Origin: Kutzneria viridogrisea
Lineage (GTDB): Bacteria > Actinomycetota > Actinomycetes > Mycobacteriales > Pseudonocardiaceae
DNA length: 64,000 nucleotides
NCBI GenBank assembly: GCA_014138725.1
Contig: JACJID010000009.1
Location: 372,001-436,000, forward strand
Reading direction: 5' to 3'
Shown here piece after piece: positions 42,080 through 49,812 of the stretch. Below the pieces are notes generated by a model, which was not told where the DNA came from, did no database searches, and worked only from the letters and a program-made list of their open reading frames with translations. Each line of letters opens with the position of its first letter. The first letter of the stretch is position 1. Position numbers and translations under genes: made by a program.

Positions 42080-43368
42080 GTGATCGGAACTGGGGCTTCC
42101 GCACGCGGGCGCTGCACGCGGGCGGGAGCCCCGACCCCACCACGGGTGCCCGGGCCGTACCGATCTACCAGACGAGCAGCTTCGTGTTCGCCGACAGCGC
42201 CGACGCGGCCAACCTGTTCGCGCTGCAGAAGTACGGCAACGTCTACAGCCGGATCGGCAACCCGACCGTCGCGGCGTTCGAGGAGCGCATCGCCAGCCTC
42301 GAGGACGGCATCGGCGCGGTGGCCACGGCCAGCGGTCAGGCAGCCGAGTTCCTGACCTTCGCGGCGCTGACCGAGGCAGGCGACCACATCGTGTCCGCCG
42401 CGAACCTCTACGGCGGCACGATCACACAACTCGACGGCACGCTGCGGCGCTTCGGCGTTGACACGACCTTCGTGGCCGAAGACAGCATCGACGCCTACGC
42501 GGCAGCGCTCACACCCAACACCCGGCTCATCTACACAGAGGTGGTTGGCAACCCGTCCGGGGACATAGCCGATCTGGCCGCGCTGGCCGACCTCGCGCGT
42601 TCGGCCGACATCCCGCTCGTCGTGGACTCGACCATCGCGACGCCCTACCTGTGCCGTCCGCTGGAGCACGGGGCGGACATCGTGCTGCACTCGGCGACCA
42701 AGTTCCTCGGCGGGCACGGCACGACGCTGGGCGGCGTGGTGGTCGACTCGGGCCGCTTCGACTGGGGCAACGGCAAGTTCCCACGCATGACCGAGACCGT
42801 GCCGAGCTACGGCGGGCTCCGGTACTGGGAGAACTTCGGCGAGTACGCGTTCTGCACGAGGCTGCGCGCCGAGCAGTTGCGCGACATCGGAGCGGTGCTG
42901 TCGCCGCACTCGGCGTTCCTGCTGTTGCAGGGGGTCGAGACGCTGCCGCAGCGGATGGACGCGCACCTGCGCAACACCGTGGAGATCGCCCGGTGGTTGG
43001 CGGCGGACCCGCGCGTGTCCTGGGTGAACTACGCCGGTCTAGAGTCGCACCGCCACCACGACCGGGCTGCCCGGTACCTGCCCAACGGTCCTGGTGCGGT
43101 GTTCTCCTTCGGCGTGCGCGGTGGTCGTGCGGCGGGGCAGCGGTTCGTCGAGTCGGTGGAGCTGTGCAGTCACCTCGCGAACATCGGCGACGTGCGAACG
43201 CTGGTGATCCACCCGGCGTCGACCACGCACCAGCAGTTGTCCGACGAGCAACTCACAGCCGCTGGCGTCACCCCGGACCTGGTTCGGCTGTCGGTCGGGC
43301 TGGAGGACGTCGAGGACCTGATCTGGGACCTCGACCAGGCACTCGCCGAGGCGGTGAAGGCGGAATGA
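42076..43368 (+). CDS. metY: O-acetylhomoserine sulfhydrylase (MetY-like)
   Basis: 430 residues, Cys/Met-metabolism PLP family. Typical motifs are [19 protein letters not shown] at the start, [30 protein letters not shown], and Lys209 in [17 protein letters not shown] as PLP lysine. The C-terminus has [20 protein letters not shown] and [13 protein letters not shown]. Length (about 430 rather than 390) favours MetY over cystathionine gamma-synthase. It makes homocysteine from O-acetylhomoserine and sulfide. ATG at 42076 overlaps the OsmC stop (ATGA). Confidence 0.92.
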   Translation: MSDRNWGFRTRALHAGGSPDPTTGARAVPIYQTSSFVFADSADAANLFALQKYGNVYSRIGNPTVAAFEERIASLEDGIGAVATASGQAAEFLTFAALTEAGDHIVSAANLYGGTITQLDGTLRRFGVDTTFVAEDSIDAYAAALTPNTRLIYTEVVGNPSGDIADLAALADLARSADIPLVVDSTIATPYLCRPLEHGADIVLHSATKFLGGHGTTLGGVVVDSGRFDWGNGKFPRMTETVPSYGGLRYWENFGEYAFCTRLRAEQLRDIGAVLSPHSAFLLLQGVETLPQRMDAHLRNTVEIARWLAADPRVSWVNYAGLESHRHHDRAARYLPNGPGAVFSFGVRGGRAAGQRFVESVELCSHLANIGDVRTLVIHPASTTHQQLSDEQLTAAGVTPDLVRLSVGLEDVEDLIWDLDQALAEAVKAE

Positions 43369-43844
43369 GCTGGATTGGCCCTTCGGCACGGGACCGGATG
43401 CGGATCCTGCGCGGCACGAAGTCGGTCGCGCTGATCGGTGCCTCCGACAACCCCGCGCGACCCAGCTACTTCGTGGCGACATACCTGTTGTCCTCCACGC
43501 GGTACCAGGTGCACTTCGTGAACCCGCGGCTCAAGCACCTGCTCGGTCAGCCGGTGCACCCTTCACTGGACGCCCTGCCGGACAAGCCCGACCTGATCTC
43601 GGTGTTCCGCAAGCACGATGACCTGCCCGCCGTGGCCGAGGAGGTCATCGCTGCTGGTGCGCGCACCCTGTGGCTCCAACTCGGCCTGTGGCACGAGCCC
43701 GTGGCGGCCGCCGCGGAGCAGGCGGGTTTGACCGTGGTGATGAACCGCTGCGTGAAGATCGAGCATGCACGGTTCGCGGGCGGGCTGCACCTGGCCGGGT
43801 TCAACACCGGTGTGATCACCTCGCGGCGCAACGGGAACCTCTGA
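43365..43844 (+). CDS. CoA-binding (YccU-like) protein
   Basis: 159 residues forming one Rossmann CoA-binding domain: SVALIGASDNPARPSYFVATYLL at the N-terminus in outline, VHFVNPRLKHLLGQPVHPSL, PDLISVFRKHDDLPAVAEEV, and LWLQLGLWHEPVAAAAEQAGL followed by VMNRCVKIEHARF. This matches the YccU group. Its biochemical role is not established. ATG at 43365 overlaps the metY stop, completing a three-gene overlapping operon. Confidence 0.85.
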   Translation: MSWIGPSARDRMRILRGTKSVALIGASDNPARPSYFVATYLLSSTRYQVHFVNPRLKHLLGQPVHPSLDALPDKPDLISVFRKHDDLPAVAEEVIAAGARTLWLQLGLWHEPVAAAAEQAGLTVVMNRCVKIEHARFAGGLHLAGFNTGVITSRRNGNL

Positions 43845-44100
43845 GCGAACTCCCAGCGATCACCCGATTGGCAGGCTCCTACCCGTTCGGTGCAGGAATG
43901 CGGCGCCGGAACGCCCGCTATGCGTGATACGGGCGGTTAGGAATTCCCCACATCGCATGTATCCGGCTCGGTAGAGCAACGCCAGAGGGCGCACCACGTC
44001 CTCTGAGCAGTGCGGCCGCCGCCTAGTGTGAACAGGGCGAGGTCGGCCACCAACGGGTCTGAGGCTGATCCGGGTCACGGCCGGGAACGAAGAGGATTTC

Positions 44101-45315
44101 ATGCAGTTCCGAGCAAGCGATCGGCGCCGTCGGCGCTGGAGGTCCGTCAGTGCCGCCGGGCTGGCCGTCGCCGCCCTTACCCTGAGCGCCTGCTCGTCCG
44201 GCGAGGGCGGCACCGCCTCCAACGGTGCGACCGCGCCGGCGCCCAGTGCGCCGGACGCCAAGGTGACCGTCACCCCGAACGAGTCCGGTGAGGTCAACCC
44301 GGCCACTCCGGTCGTCGTGAAGGTCGCGGGCGGGAAGCTGACCGGGGTCACGCTGACGAACACCGCCAAGGGCAACACGGTCAAGGGCGAGATCGCCGCC
44401 GACGGTCTGAGCTGGACCTCCACCGAGCCGCTCGGCTACGGCGCCGTCTACGACCTGGACGCGCAGGCGGTGAACCCGAGCGACAAACAGACCGAGCAGA
44501 AGGCCACCATCAAGACGGTGACGCCCGCCGCGCAGGCGTACCCGGCGATGATCCCCGCGCCGAACCCGAGCGCGACCTTCGGCGTCGGTCAGATCATCGG
44601 GGTGTCCTTCGACCAGCCGGTCGCCGACAAGGCCGCAGCGGAGAAGGCGCTCAAGGTCACCACGACCCCGCCGCAGCAGGGCAGCTGGTTCTGGATCGAC
44701 AAGCAGACCGCCCACTACCGCGCGCAGACCTACTGGAAGGCCGGCACCACGATCAAGCTGGACGCCAACCTGTACGGGGTGAACCTCGGCGGCGGGGTGT
44801 ACGGCAAGACCGACCGCTCGGCCACGTACAAGATCCACGACTCCTGGGTGGCCAAGGCGGACGGCAACTCCAAGCAGATGCAGATCCTGCACGACGGGGC
44901 CGTGGTGAACACGATGCCGATCAGCCTCGGCAAGGACAGCACCCCGACCCACGTCGGCCCGCACGTGATCTCCGACAAGGCGAAGGAGGTGCTGATGGAC
45001 TCCTGCACCTACGGCCTGTGCCCGCCCGCCGCCGGTGCCTACAAGGCCACCGAGTACTTCGCGGAGCGGATCTCCAACGACGGCGAGTTCGTGCACGAGA
45101 ACCCGGGCACCGTCGGCCAGCAGGGCAACTCGAACGTGTCGCACGGCTGCATCAACCTGAGCCCGGAGAACGCCGAGTGGTTCTTCAACAACTTCAACCT
45201 CGGTGACGTGGTCGAGGTGACCAACTCGGGCGGTCCCAAGCTGCCGATCTACGACACCTACGGCGACTGGGAACTGAGCTGGGCGGACTGGCAAGCAGGT
45301 AGTGCACTGCGTTGA
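44101..45315 (+). CDS. L,D-transpeptidase lipoprotein (second copy)
   Basis: 404 residues. A basic start (RASDRRRRRWRSV), a hydrophobic core and the lipobox LSAC predict a lipoprotein. Ig-like domains fill about 55-250. The YkuD domain has NVSHGCINLSPENAEW with catalytic Cys350 and a conserved His in EFVHENPGTVGQQ. It forms 3-3 peptidoglycan cross-links in the periplasm-like wall zone. ATG at 44101 has AGAGGA 5 nt upstream, and TAGTGT (44024-44029) is a possible -10. It resembles the gene at 37115 throughout, including the final WADWQAGSALR/WDQWQAKSALH. Confidence 0.9.
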   Translation: MQFRASDRRRRRWRSVSAAGLAVAALTLSACSSGEGGTASNGATAPAPSAPDAKVTVTPNESGEVNPATPVVVKVAGGKLTGVTLTNTAKGNTVKGEIAADGLSWTSTEPLGYGAVYDLDAQAVNPSDKQTEQKATIKTVTPAAQAYPAMIPAPNPSATFGVGQIIGVSFDQPVADKAAAEKALKVTTTPPQQGSWFWIDKQTAHYRAQTYWKAGTTIKLDANLYGVNLGGGVYGKTDRSATYKIHDSWVAKADGNSKQMQILHDGAVVNTMPISLGKDSTPTHVGPHVISDKAKEVLMDSCTYGLCPPAAGAYKATEYFAERISNDGEFVHENPGTVGQQGNSNVSHGCINLSPENAEWFFNNFNLGDVVEVTNSGGPKLPIYDTYGDWELSWADWQAGSALR

Positions 45316-46514
45316 CCGCTGACTCAGAGGCTCTGACCAGGCTGATCTGGACGGCGGTCGACAGGCAGTCCAGGGGCATAAAGCGAGCAGGGCCCGCAGC
45401 CGCCCGGGAGCTGGCCCAAGAACCGGAGCGCGCGGTCGACGTCGCGGTGGACCAAGCGTTGCACCGCTTCGTCGACCTGCTCTGGGACGGCGGCTGGCTG
45501 CCGTACGACCTGGTACGCGCGGTCGGGCGGGATGGCGATGAGTTCGCGAGCGCGCTGGTGGTCGACGCCATCGCCGCTGATGTGGCGCGCCATCCGACTG
45601 CGTCACTGCACGAACGTTGGCGTGAGCAGTTGAGCACTGTCGGGGCAGTGGTCTGGTGGCGCAGTGATGCTCCGCTGTTCGGTCAGTGGGCGGAACGCCA
45701 CATCCTGACCAGGGTCGAAGCGCTCACCACGGCAATTGGACTGCTGGCGGCCCTGATGCGCCTGCCTCGGCTGCCCCAGATCGTGCCGCCGCCCGGCACG
45801 GCGGCCCAGAAGGTCGATCACGCGCGTCCCGCCGTGGACCAGAAGGTGCTGGCCCGCGTGCGTGGCCTGCTCGCCAAGGCCGAGTCGACGCAGTTCCCCG
45901 ACGAGGCAGAGGCGCTGTCGGCCAAGGCCCAGGAACTGATGAACCGCTACGCCCTGGAACGGGCGATGCTCGACGCCACCGAGCACGTGCCGCAGACCGC
46001 AACGGCCAGTCGGCTCTGGCTCGACACTCCTTATATAGGGGCCAAGGCGAACCTGGTGTGCGTCGTGGCCGATGCCAACAGGTGCCGGGGCGTGATCTAC
46101 GAGAAGCTCGGGTTCGTGGCCCTGATCGGTGACGAGTTGGACCTGGAGATCACCGAACTGCTCGCGACCTCGCTGTTGCTGCAGGCCACCAGGGCGATGG
46201 TGCACGCCGGTAGCCGTGCGACGCGGGATGACGAGTCGCGCAGCCGTGCGTACCGGCAGGCGTTCCTGCTCTCCTACGCCAGTCGGATCGGTGAGCGGTT
46301 GAGCTCGGTCACGGCGGATCTCGTCGACGACAACCTGCTTCCTGTGCTCGCCGACCGCACCCAGGTCGTCGACCAGCTGTTCGACTCGATGTACCCGCAG
46401 GCGCGGCCCAAGTCGTTCACGGTGCGCAGCGCCGCCGGGTGGGGCGCGGGCCGGGCCGCCGCCGACCAGGCCGACCTCGGCGTAACACGACCACCGCTCG
46501 GCCGAAACTCCTAA
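45312..46514 (+). CDS. DUF2786-domain protein
   Basis: 400 residues. The DUF2786 segment near 175-215 is RVRGLLAKAESTQFPDEAE in outline, continuing ALSAKAQELMNRYAL. A longer conserved region follows (ADANRCRGVIYEKLGFVALIG, SRAYRQAFLLSYASRIGERL), seen in actinobacterial members. The N-terminal 170 residues are helical and unassigned. Function unknown. The start is a TTG at 45312 overlapping the transpeptidase stop (TTGA). Confidence 0.75.
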   Translation: MTADSEALTRLIWTAVDRQSRGIKRAGPAAARELAQEPERAVDVAVDQALHRFVDLLWDGGWLPYDLVRAVGRDGDEFASALVVDAIAADVARHPTASLHERWREQLSTVGAVVWWRSDAPLFGQWAERHILTRVEALTTAIGLLAALMRLPRLPQIVPPPGTAAQKVDHARPAVDQKVLARVRGLLAKAESTQFPDEAEALSAKAQELMNRYALERAMLDATEHVPQTATASRLWLDTPYIGAKANLVCVVADANRCRGVIYEKLGFVALIGDELDLEITELLATSLLLQATRAMVHAGSRATRDDESRSRAYRQAFLLSYASRIGERLSSVTADLVDDNLLPVLADRTQVVDQLFDSMYPQARPKSFTVRSAAGWGAGRAAADQADLGVTRPPLGRNS

Positions 46515-46517
46515 CTT

Positions 46518-46535
46518 CTGCCCGATTCCGGGCAG
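46518..46535 (+). terminator. Small hairpin after the DUF2786 gene
   Basis: CTGCCCG (46518-46524) and CGGGCAG (46529-46535) pair around ATTC just after the stop, followed by GATTGTTG. A weak intrinsic terminator at best. Confidence 0.35.
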
Positions 46536-46578
46536 GATTGTTGCGATCACATCACCGGGACGGGCAGGATCGCCCGTC

Positions 46579-46854
46579 GTGTCCAGCTCCAGCCCGCCCT
46601 ACGGGGACCTCGTCGCCCACCTGATGCGCACCACGGTGTTGGGGCCGGGTGAGGCGGCACGGGTCGTCGCCGAGGTGCTCGCGTACTTCCACGAGCCGGT
46701 CGAGGCGTACGTGCGACGCCGCCACGGCGAGCTCAAGTCGGCTGGGCTGACCAACGACCAGATCTTCGACCGCATCGCCGGCGAGCTGCCGCTGCGCCGG
46801 GTGGCCGCACCCGAGCTCTCGGTCCGGCAGCTGCGGCGCATCGTCTACGGGTGA
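46579..46854 (+). CDS. Small hypothetical protein upstream of glmS
   Basis: 91 residues, mostly helical: YGDLVAHLMRTTVLGPGEAAR, VAEVLAYFHEPVEAYVRRRH, LTNDQIFDRIAGELPLRRVA, SVRQLRRIVYG. No family recognised. GTG at 46579 follows a GGGCAGGA sequence. The gene ends 11 nt before glmS and is probably cotranscribed with it, which hints at a link to amino-sugar or cell-wall metabolism. Confidence 0.65.
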   Translation: MSSSSPPYGDLVAHLMRTTVLGPGEAARVVAEVLAYFHEPVEAYVRRRHGELKSAGLTNDQIFDRIAGELPLRRVAAPELSVRQLRRIVYG

Positions 46855-46865
46855 GAGGACCTGCC

Positions 46866-48683
46866 ATGTGTGGGATCGTCGGCTACATCGGCTCGCGGGA
46901 CTGCGTCCCGATCCTGATCGAGGGCCTGGCCAGGCTGGAGTACCGCGGCTACGACTCGGCGGGCATAGCCGTGATCGGACGCGGCAAGCTGCGCACCAGA
47001 AAGGTGAAGGGCCGGGTCAGCCAGCTGGGCAAAGACCTGCCCGCCCGCCTGACCGGCCCGATCGGCATCGGCCACACCCGGTGGGCGACCCACGGCGTGC
47101 CCAGTGAGGAGAACGCGCACCCGCACCTGGACAGCACCGGCCGGGTGGCCGTCGTGCACAACGGTGTCATCGAGAACGCCGAGGAACTGCGGGCCAAGCT
47201 GGTGGCCAACGGCGTGGAGTTCGTCTCCGAGACCGACACCGAGGTACTGGCCCACCTGATCGCCGCGGTGGACTGCGCCGACATCGAGGAGGCGGTGCGC
47301 CGAGTGCTGCCCGAGATCGTCGGGACCTACGGCATCGCCGTGGTCGACGCCCGCCAGCCGGACCGGATCATCGCGGCGCGCAACGGCAGCCCGGTGATCC
47401 TGGGCATCGGCGACAAGGAGCTCTACGTCGCCTCCGACGTGATGGCACTGGTGCGGCACACCTCGCAGGTCGTGCACCTGGAGGACGGCGAGGTCGCCGT
47501 GCTGACCGCCGACGGCTTCAGCACCGGGACGCTCGACTCGCGGGTGACCACCCGCCAGCCCACCACAGTGGACGTCGAGGACCCCGACTACCACGCCGAG
47601 GGCTACGGCCACTTCATGCGCAAGGAGATCCACGACCAGCCCGCCGCCGTGGAGCGGACGCTGCGCGGCAGGCTGGACGAGCGGTTCGGCACCGCGCACC
47701 TGGGCGGGCTCAACCTCACGCCGAGGGAGTCCCGCGAGTTCAAGCGGGTCAAGATCCTCGGCTGCGGGTCGGCGCACTACGCCGGGCAGATCGGCGCGCA
47801 GATGATCGAGGAGCTGGCACGGGTGCCCGCGGACTCGGAGCCGGCCTCGGAGTTCCGCTACCGCAACCCGCTGATCGACCCCGAGACCCTGTACGTGGCG
47901 GTCAGCCAGTCCGGCGAGACCTACGACACGCTGGCCACGGTCCAGGAGATCCAGCGCAAGGGCGGCCGGGTGCTCGGCGTGGTCAACGCGGTGGGCAGCT
48001 CCATCGCCCGCCAGTGCGACGGAGGAATCTACCTGCACGCAGGCCCCGAGATCTCCGTGACCTCGACAAAGGCCTTCACCGTCACCGCGGTCGACTTCGC
48101 GCTGCTCGCACTGCACCTGGCACGTGTGCGCGACCTGTCCCCCGCCGACGGCCAGCGCCTAGTGCGCGGACTGCTTGCGCTGCCCGAGCGGATCAGCGAC
48201 ATCCTCCAGCTCGAGGACCGCATCGCCGACCTGGCCAAGCACTACAGCAACTTCCAGAACGTGATGTTCATCGGGCGGGTCCGGGGCTGCCCGGTGGCCC
48301 GTGAGGGTGCGCTCAAGCTCAAGGAGGTCTCGTACCTGCACGCCGAGGCGTACCCCGCGTCCGAGCTCAAGCACGGTCCGCTGGCGCTGATCAGCCCCGA
48401 GACCCCGACCGTCGCGATCGTGCCGAACGACGAGTTGTTCGACAAGAATCTGACGACACTCGGTGAGATCAAGGCGCGGGGCGGCAAGGTGCTGGCGATC
48501 GCCCACCAGGAACTGCCCTCGCACCTGGTCGACGACACGATCATCGTGCCGCAGGGCGAGCCCGAGCTGGACCCGATCCTGCTCGGCATCCCGCTGCAGA
48601 TGCTCGCGTACCACACCGCGGTGTTGCTCGGACACGACGTCGACCACCCGCGCAACCTCGCCAAGAGCGTGACCGTGGAGTAG
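46866..48683 (+). CDS. glmS: Glutamine--fructose-6-phosphate aminotransferase (isomerizing)
   Basis: 605 residues, the normal length. The N-terminal glutaminase domain begins CGIVGYIGSRDCVPILIEGL after Met, with Cys1 as nucleophile, and has RLEYRGYDSAGIAVI and HTRWATHGVPSEENAHPH. The two SIS isomerase domains include CGSAHYAGQIGAQMIEEL, VSQSGETYDTLATVQEI and the C-terminal DVDHPRNLAKSVTVE. It converts fructose-6-phosphate and glutamine to glucosamine-6-phosphate for peptidoglycan and mycothiol. ATG at 46866 follows GAGAGGAC. Strong family match. Confidence 0.97.
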   Translation: MCGIVGYIGSRDCVPILIEGLARLEYRGYDSAGIAVIGRGKLRTRKVKGRVSQLGKDLPARLTGPIGIGHTRWATHGVPSEENAHPHLDSTGRVAVVHNGVIENAEELRAKLVANGVEFVSETDTEVLAHLIAAVDCADIEEAVRRVLPEIVGTYGIAVVDARQPDRIIAARNGSPVILGIGDKELYVASDVMALVRHTSQVVHLEDGEVAVLTADGFSTGTLDSRVTTRQPTTVDVEDPDYHAEGYGHFMRKEIHDQPAAVERTLRGRLDERFGTAHLGGLNLTPRESREFKRVKILGCGSAHYAGQIGAQMIEELARVPADSEPASEFRYRNPLIDPETLYVAVSQSGETYDTLATVQEIQRKGGRVLGVVNAVGSSIARQCDGGIYLHAGPEISVTSTKAFTVTAVDFALLALHLARVRDLSPADGQRLVRGLLALPERISDILQLEDRIADLAKHYSNFQNVMFIGRVRGCPVAREGALKLKEVSYLHAEAYPASELKHGPLALISPETPTVAIVPNDELFDKNLTTLGEIKARGGKVLAIAHQELPSHLVDDTIIVPQGEPELDPILLGIPLQMLAYHTAVLLGHDVDHPRNLAKSVTVE

Positions 48684-48711
48684 GTGCTGGTCAGCGGCGG
48701 TGGACTTGCGG

Positions 48712-48753
48712 CGGTCCACTCGTGCTCGGCTGCGGCTCAGCACGAGTGGACCG
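48712..48753. terminator. 15-bp hairpin after glmS
   Basis: CGGTCCACTCGTGCT (48712-48726) pairs with 48739-48753 across a 12-nt loop, 28 nt after the glmS stop. No T-run. It directly precedes the tandem-repeat block. Confidence 0.55.
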
Positions 48754-48774
48754 CCCGCTGAGGTAGGCGTGCGC

Positions 48775-49078
48775 GGACGAGATACGCCGCAGCGCTGCTC
48801 GAACGGTGCGGCGTTGCTCGAGTGACGATGCGCACCTCAAGCGCTGCGGCATTGCTCCACCGCCGCGGCAGAGCTCGAACGCGGCAGCACTGCTCCACCG
48901 CTGCCGCGCACCTCGACCGCCACAGCATCGCTCCACCGCTGATGCACAGCTCGAACGCCGCGGCGCATGTCGAACGCCGCAGCGCATCTCCAGCGCGACG
49001 GCGTATCTCCACCGCTGACGCACTGCACCGATGACGAGGCGCAACTCCAGTGCCGCAGCGGACGACTCTGGCGCTGGC
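48775..49078. repeat. Degenerate 19-bp tandem repeat, about 16 units
   Basis: From 48775 the sequence can be cut into consecutive 19-nt units with no length change. Examples are ATTGCTCCACCGCCGCGGC (48851), ACTGCTCCACCGCTGCCGC (48889), ATCGCTCCACCGCTGATGC (48927) and ACAGCTCGAACGCCGCGGC (48946). The working consensus is about GCWGCTCSACCGCCGCGGC. The last units (49022 on) are more diverged. Because 19 is not a multiple of 3, every frame shifts from unit to unit, which argues against coding use. There are no spacers, so it is not CRISPR. Units are too diverged to be a young microsatellite. Confidence 0.8.
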
Positions 49079-49125
49079 CGAAGGCGTGGGCCGCAGCGAA
49101 GAGACGGGCGTCTAGCGTGCGAGGC

Positions 49126-49479
49126 ATGAACGAGTTCGAGGACTTGGCGGCTCGGTTGCGGGCATTCGCGGCCGCCCGCGACTGGGAGCAGTTCCACACG
49201 CCGAAGAACCTGGCCATGGCGCTGGCGGGCGAGGCGGGGGAACTGGTCGCGGAGTTGCAGTGGCTCACCGAGGAGCAGATCCGCGAGCAGGTCGGCGGCG
49301 GCGAGTTGCGGCAGCGGGTCAGCGACGAGGTAGCCGACGTGCTGCTCTACCTGGTGCGTTTCGCCGACGTGTGCGGGATAGATCCCCTGCGGGCGGCCCT
49401 GGACAAGATCGACCGCAACGAGGAGCGCTACCCGGCGGCGCTGGCCAAGGGCAGCGCCACCAAGTACGACCAGCTCTGA
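49126..49479 (+). CDS. MazG-like nucleotide pyrophosphohydrolase (dCTPase/RS21-C6 type)
   Basis: 117 residues, all helical. The metal-binding motif is MALAGEAGELVAELQWL (ExxE) with the second pair in VSDEVADVLLYLVRFADVC (ExxD). WEQFHTPKNLAM is the substrate-side motif shared with dCTP pyrophosphatase 1-type enzymes. It probably hydrolyses non-canonical or excess (d)NTPs to monophosphates. ATG at 49126 lies 7 nt after TAGCGT (49113-49118), a likely -10 box, suggesting a leaderless mRNA. It lies alone between the repeat block and the megasynthase cluster. Confidence 0.88.
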   Translation: MNEFEDLAARLRAFAAARDWEQFHTPKNLAMALAGEAGELVAELQWLTEEQIREQVGGGELRQRVSDEVADVLLYLVRFADVCGIDPLRAALDKIDRNEERYPAALAKGSATKYDQL

Positions 49480-49531
49480 CCTCGGTGGATGCCGATTCAC
49501 GCGCCGGACACAGTTCCGTAACGCCGGTAAC

Positions 49532-49547
49532 GTGAAAAGCGCTTCAC
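49532..49547. promoter_or_regulatory. Palindrome GTGAA-N6-TTCAC upstream of the megasynthase operon
   Basis: GTGAAAAGCGCTTCAC resembles LacI/GntR-type operators. It lies about 100 nt upstream of the 11-bp repeat array. No cognate regulator is adjacent. Confidence 0.3.
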
Positions 49548-49647
49548 ACCGATGATGTCAACGCAGCCATGCACAACGGCACTCGATCAGGTGAACAGTT
49601 GGGCTGCGGGTGGGCCGATGACACGGATCGGGTGCCCTGCCCGACCC

Positions 49648-49687
49648 TTGAGCGGGACTGAACCCCGACTCAAGCGGCCCTGAACTC
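49648..49687 (+). promoter_or_regulatory. 11-bp-phased heptamer array, candidate SARP binding site
   Basis: Heptamers TTGAGCG (49648), TGAACCC (49659), TCAAGCG (49670) and TGAACTC (49681) start exactly 11 bp apart. The first and third are close to the TCRAGCG-type core bound by SARP activators, which use direct repeats at 11-bp or 22-bp spacing. It lies 126 nt upstream of the first megasynthase start, and an AfsR/SARP-like gene closes the cluster. Binding is inferred. Confidence 0.6.
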
Positions 49688-49812
49688 GCCTTTTCGTCAA
49701 TTGATGAATTCAAGGCGATCCCTCTAGCCTTCCCGGTCGGATTCACCCATTCGGGTGTGGCTACACCGCCGTACGCACCCTCAGGTCTCGTATCCCCCGA
49801 GCGGAGGCTTAG

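Noticed and set aside
48737-49034. Small ORFs on both strands within the 19-bp repeat block
   Set aside because: The 19-nt period moves the frame at each unit, no ribosome binding sites precede them, and the peptides are Ala/Arg/His/Ser-rich noise.
48775-49078. CRISPR array
   Set aside because: The 19-nt units are contiguous, with no unique spacers and no conserved direct repeats; no cas genes in the window.
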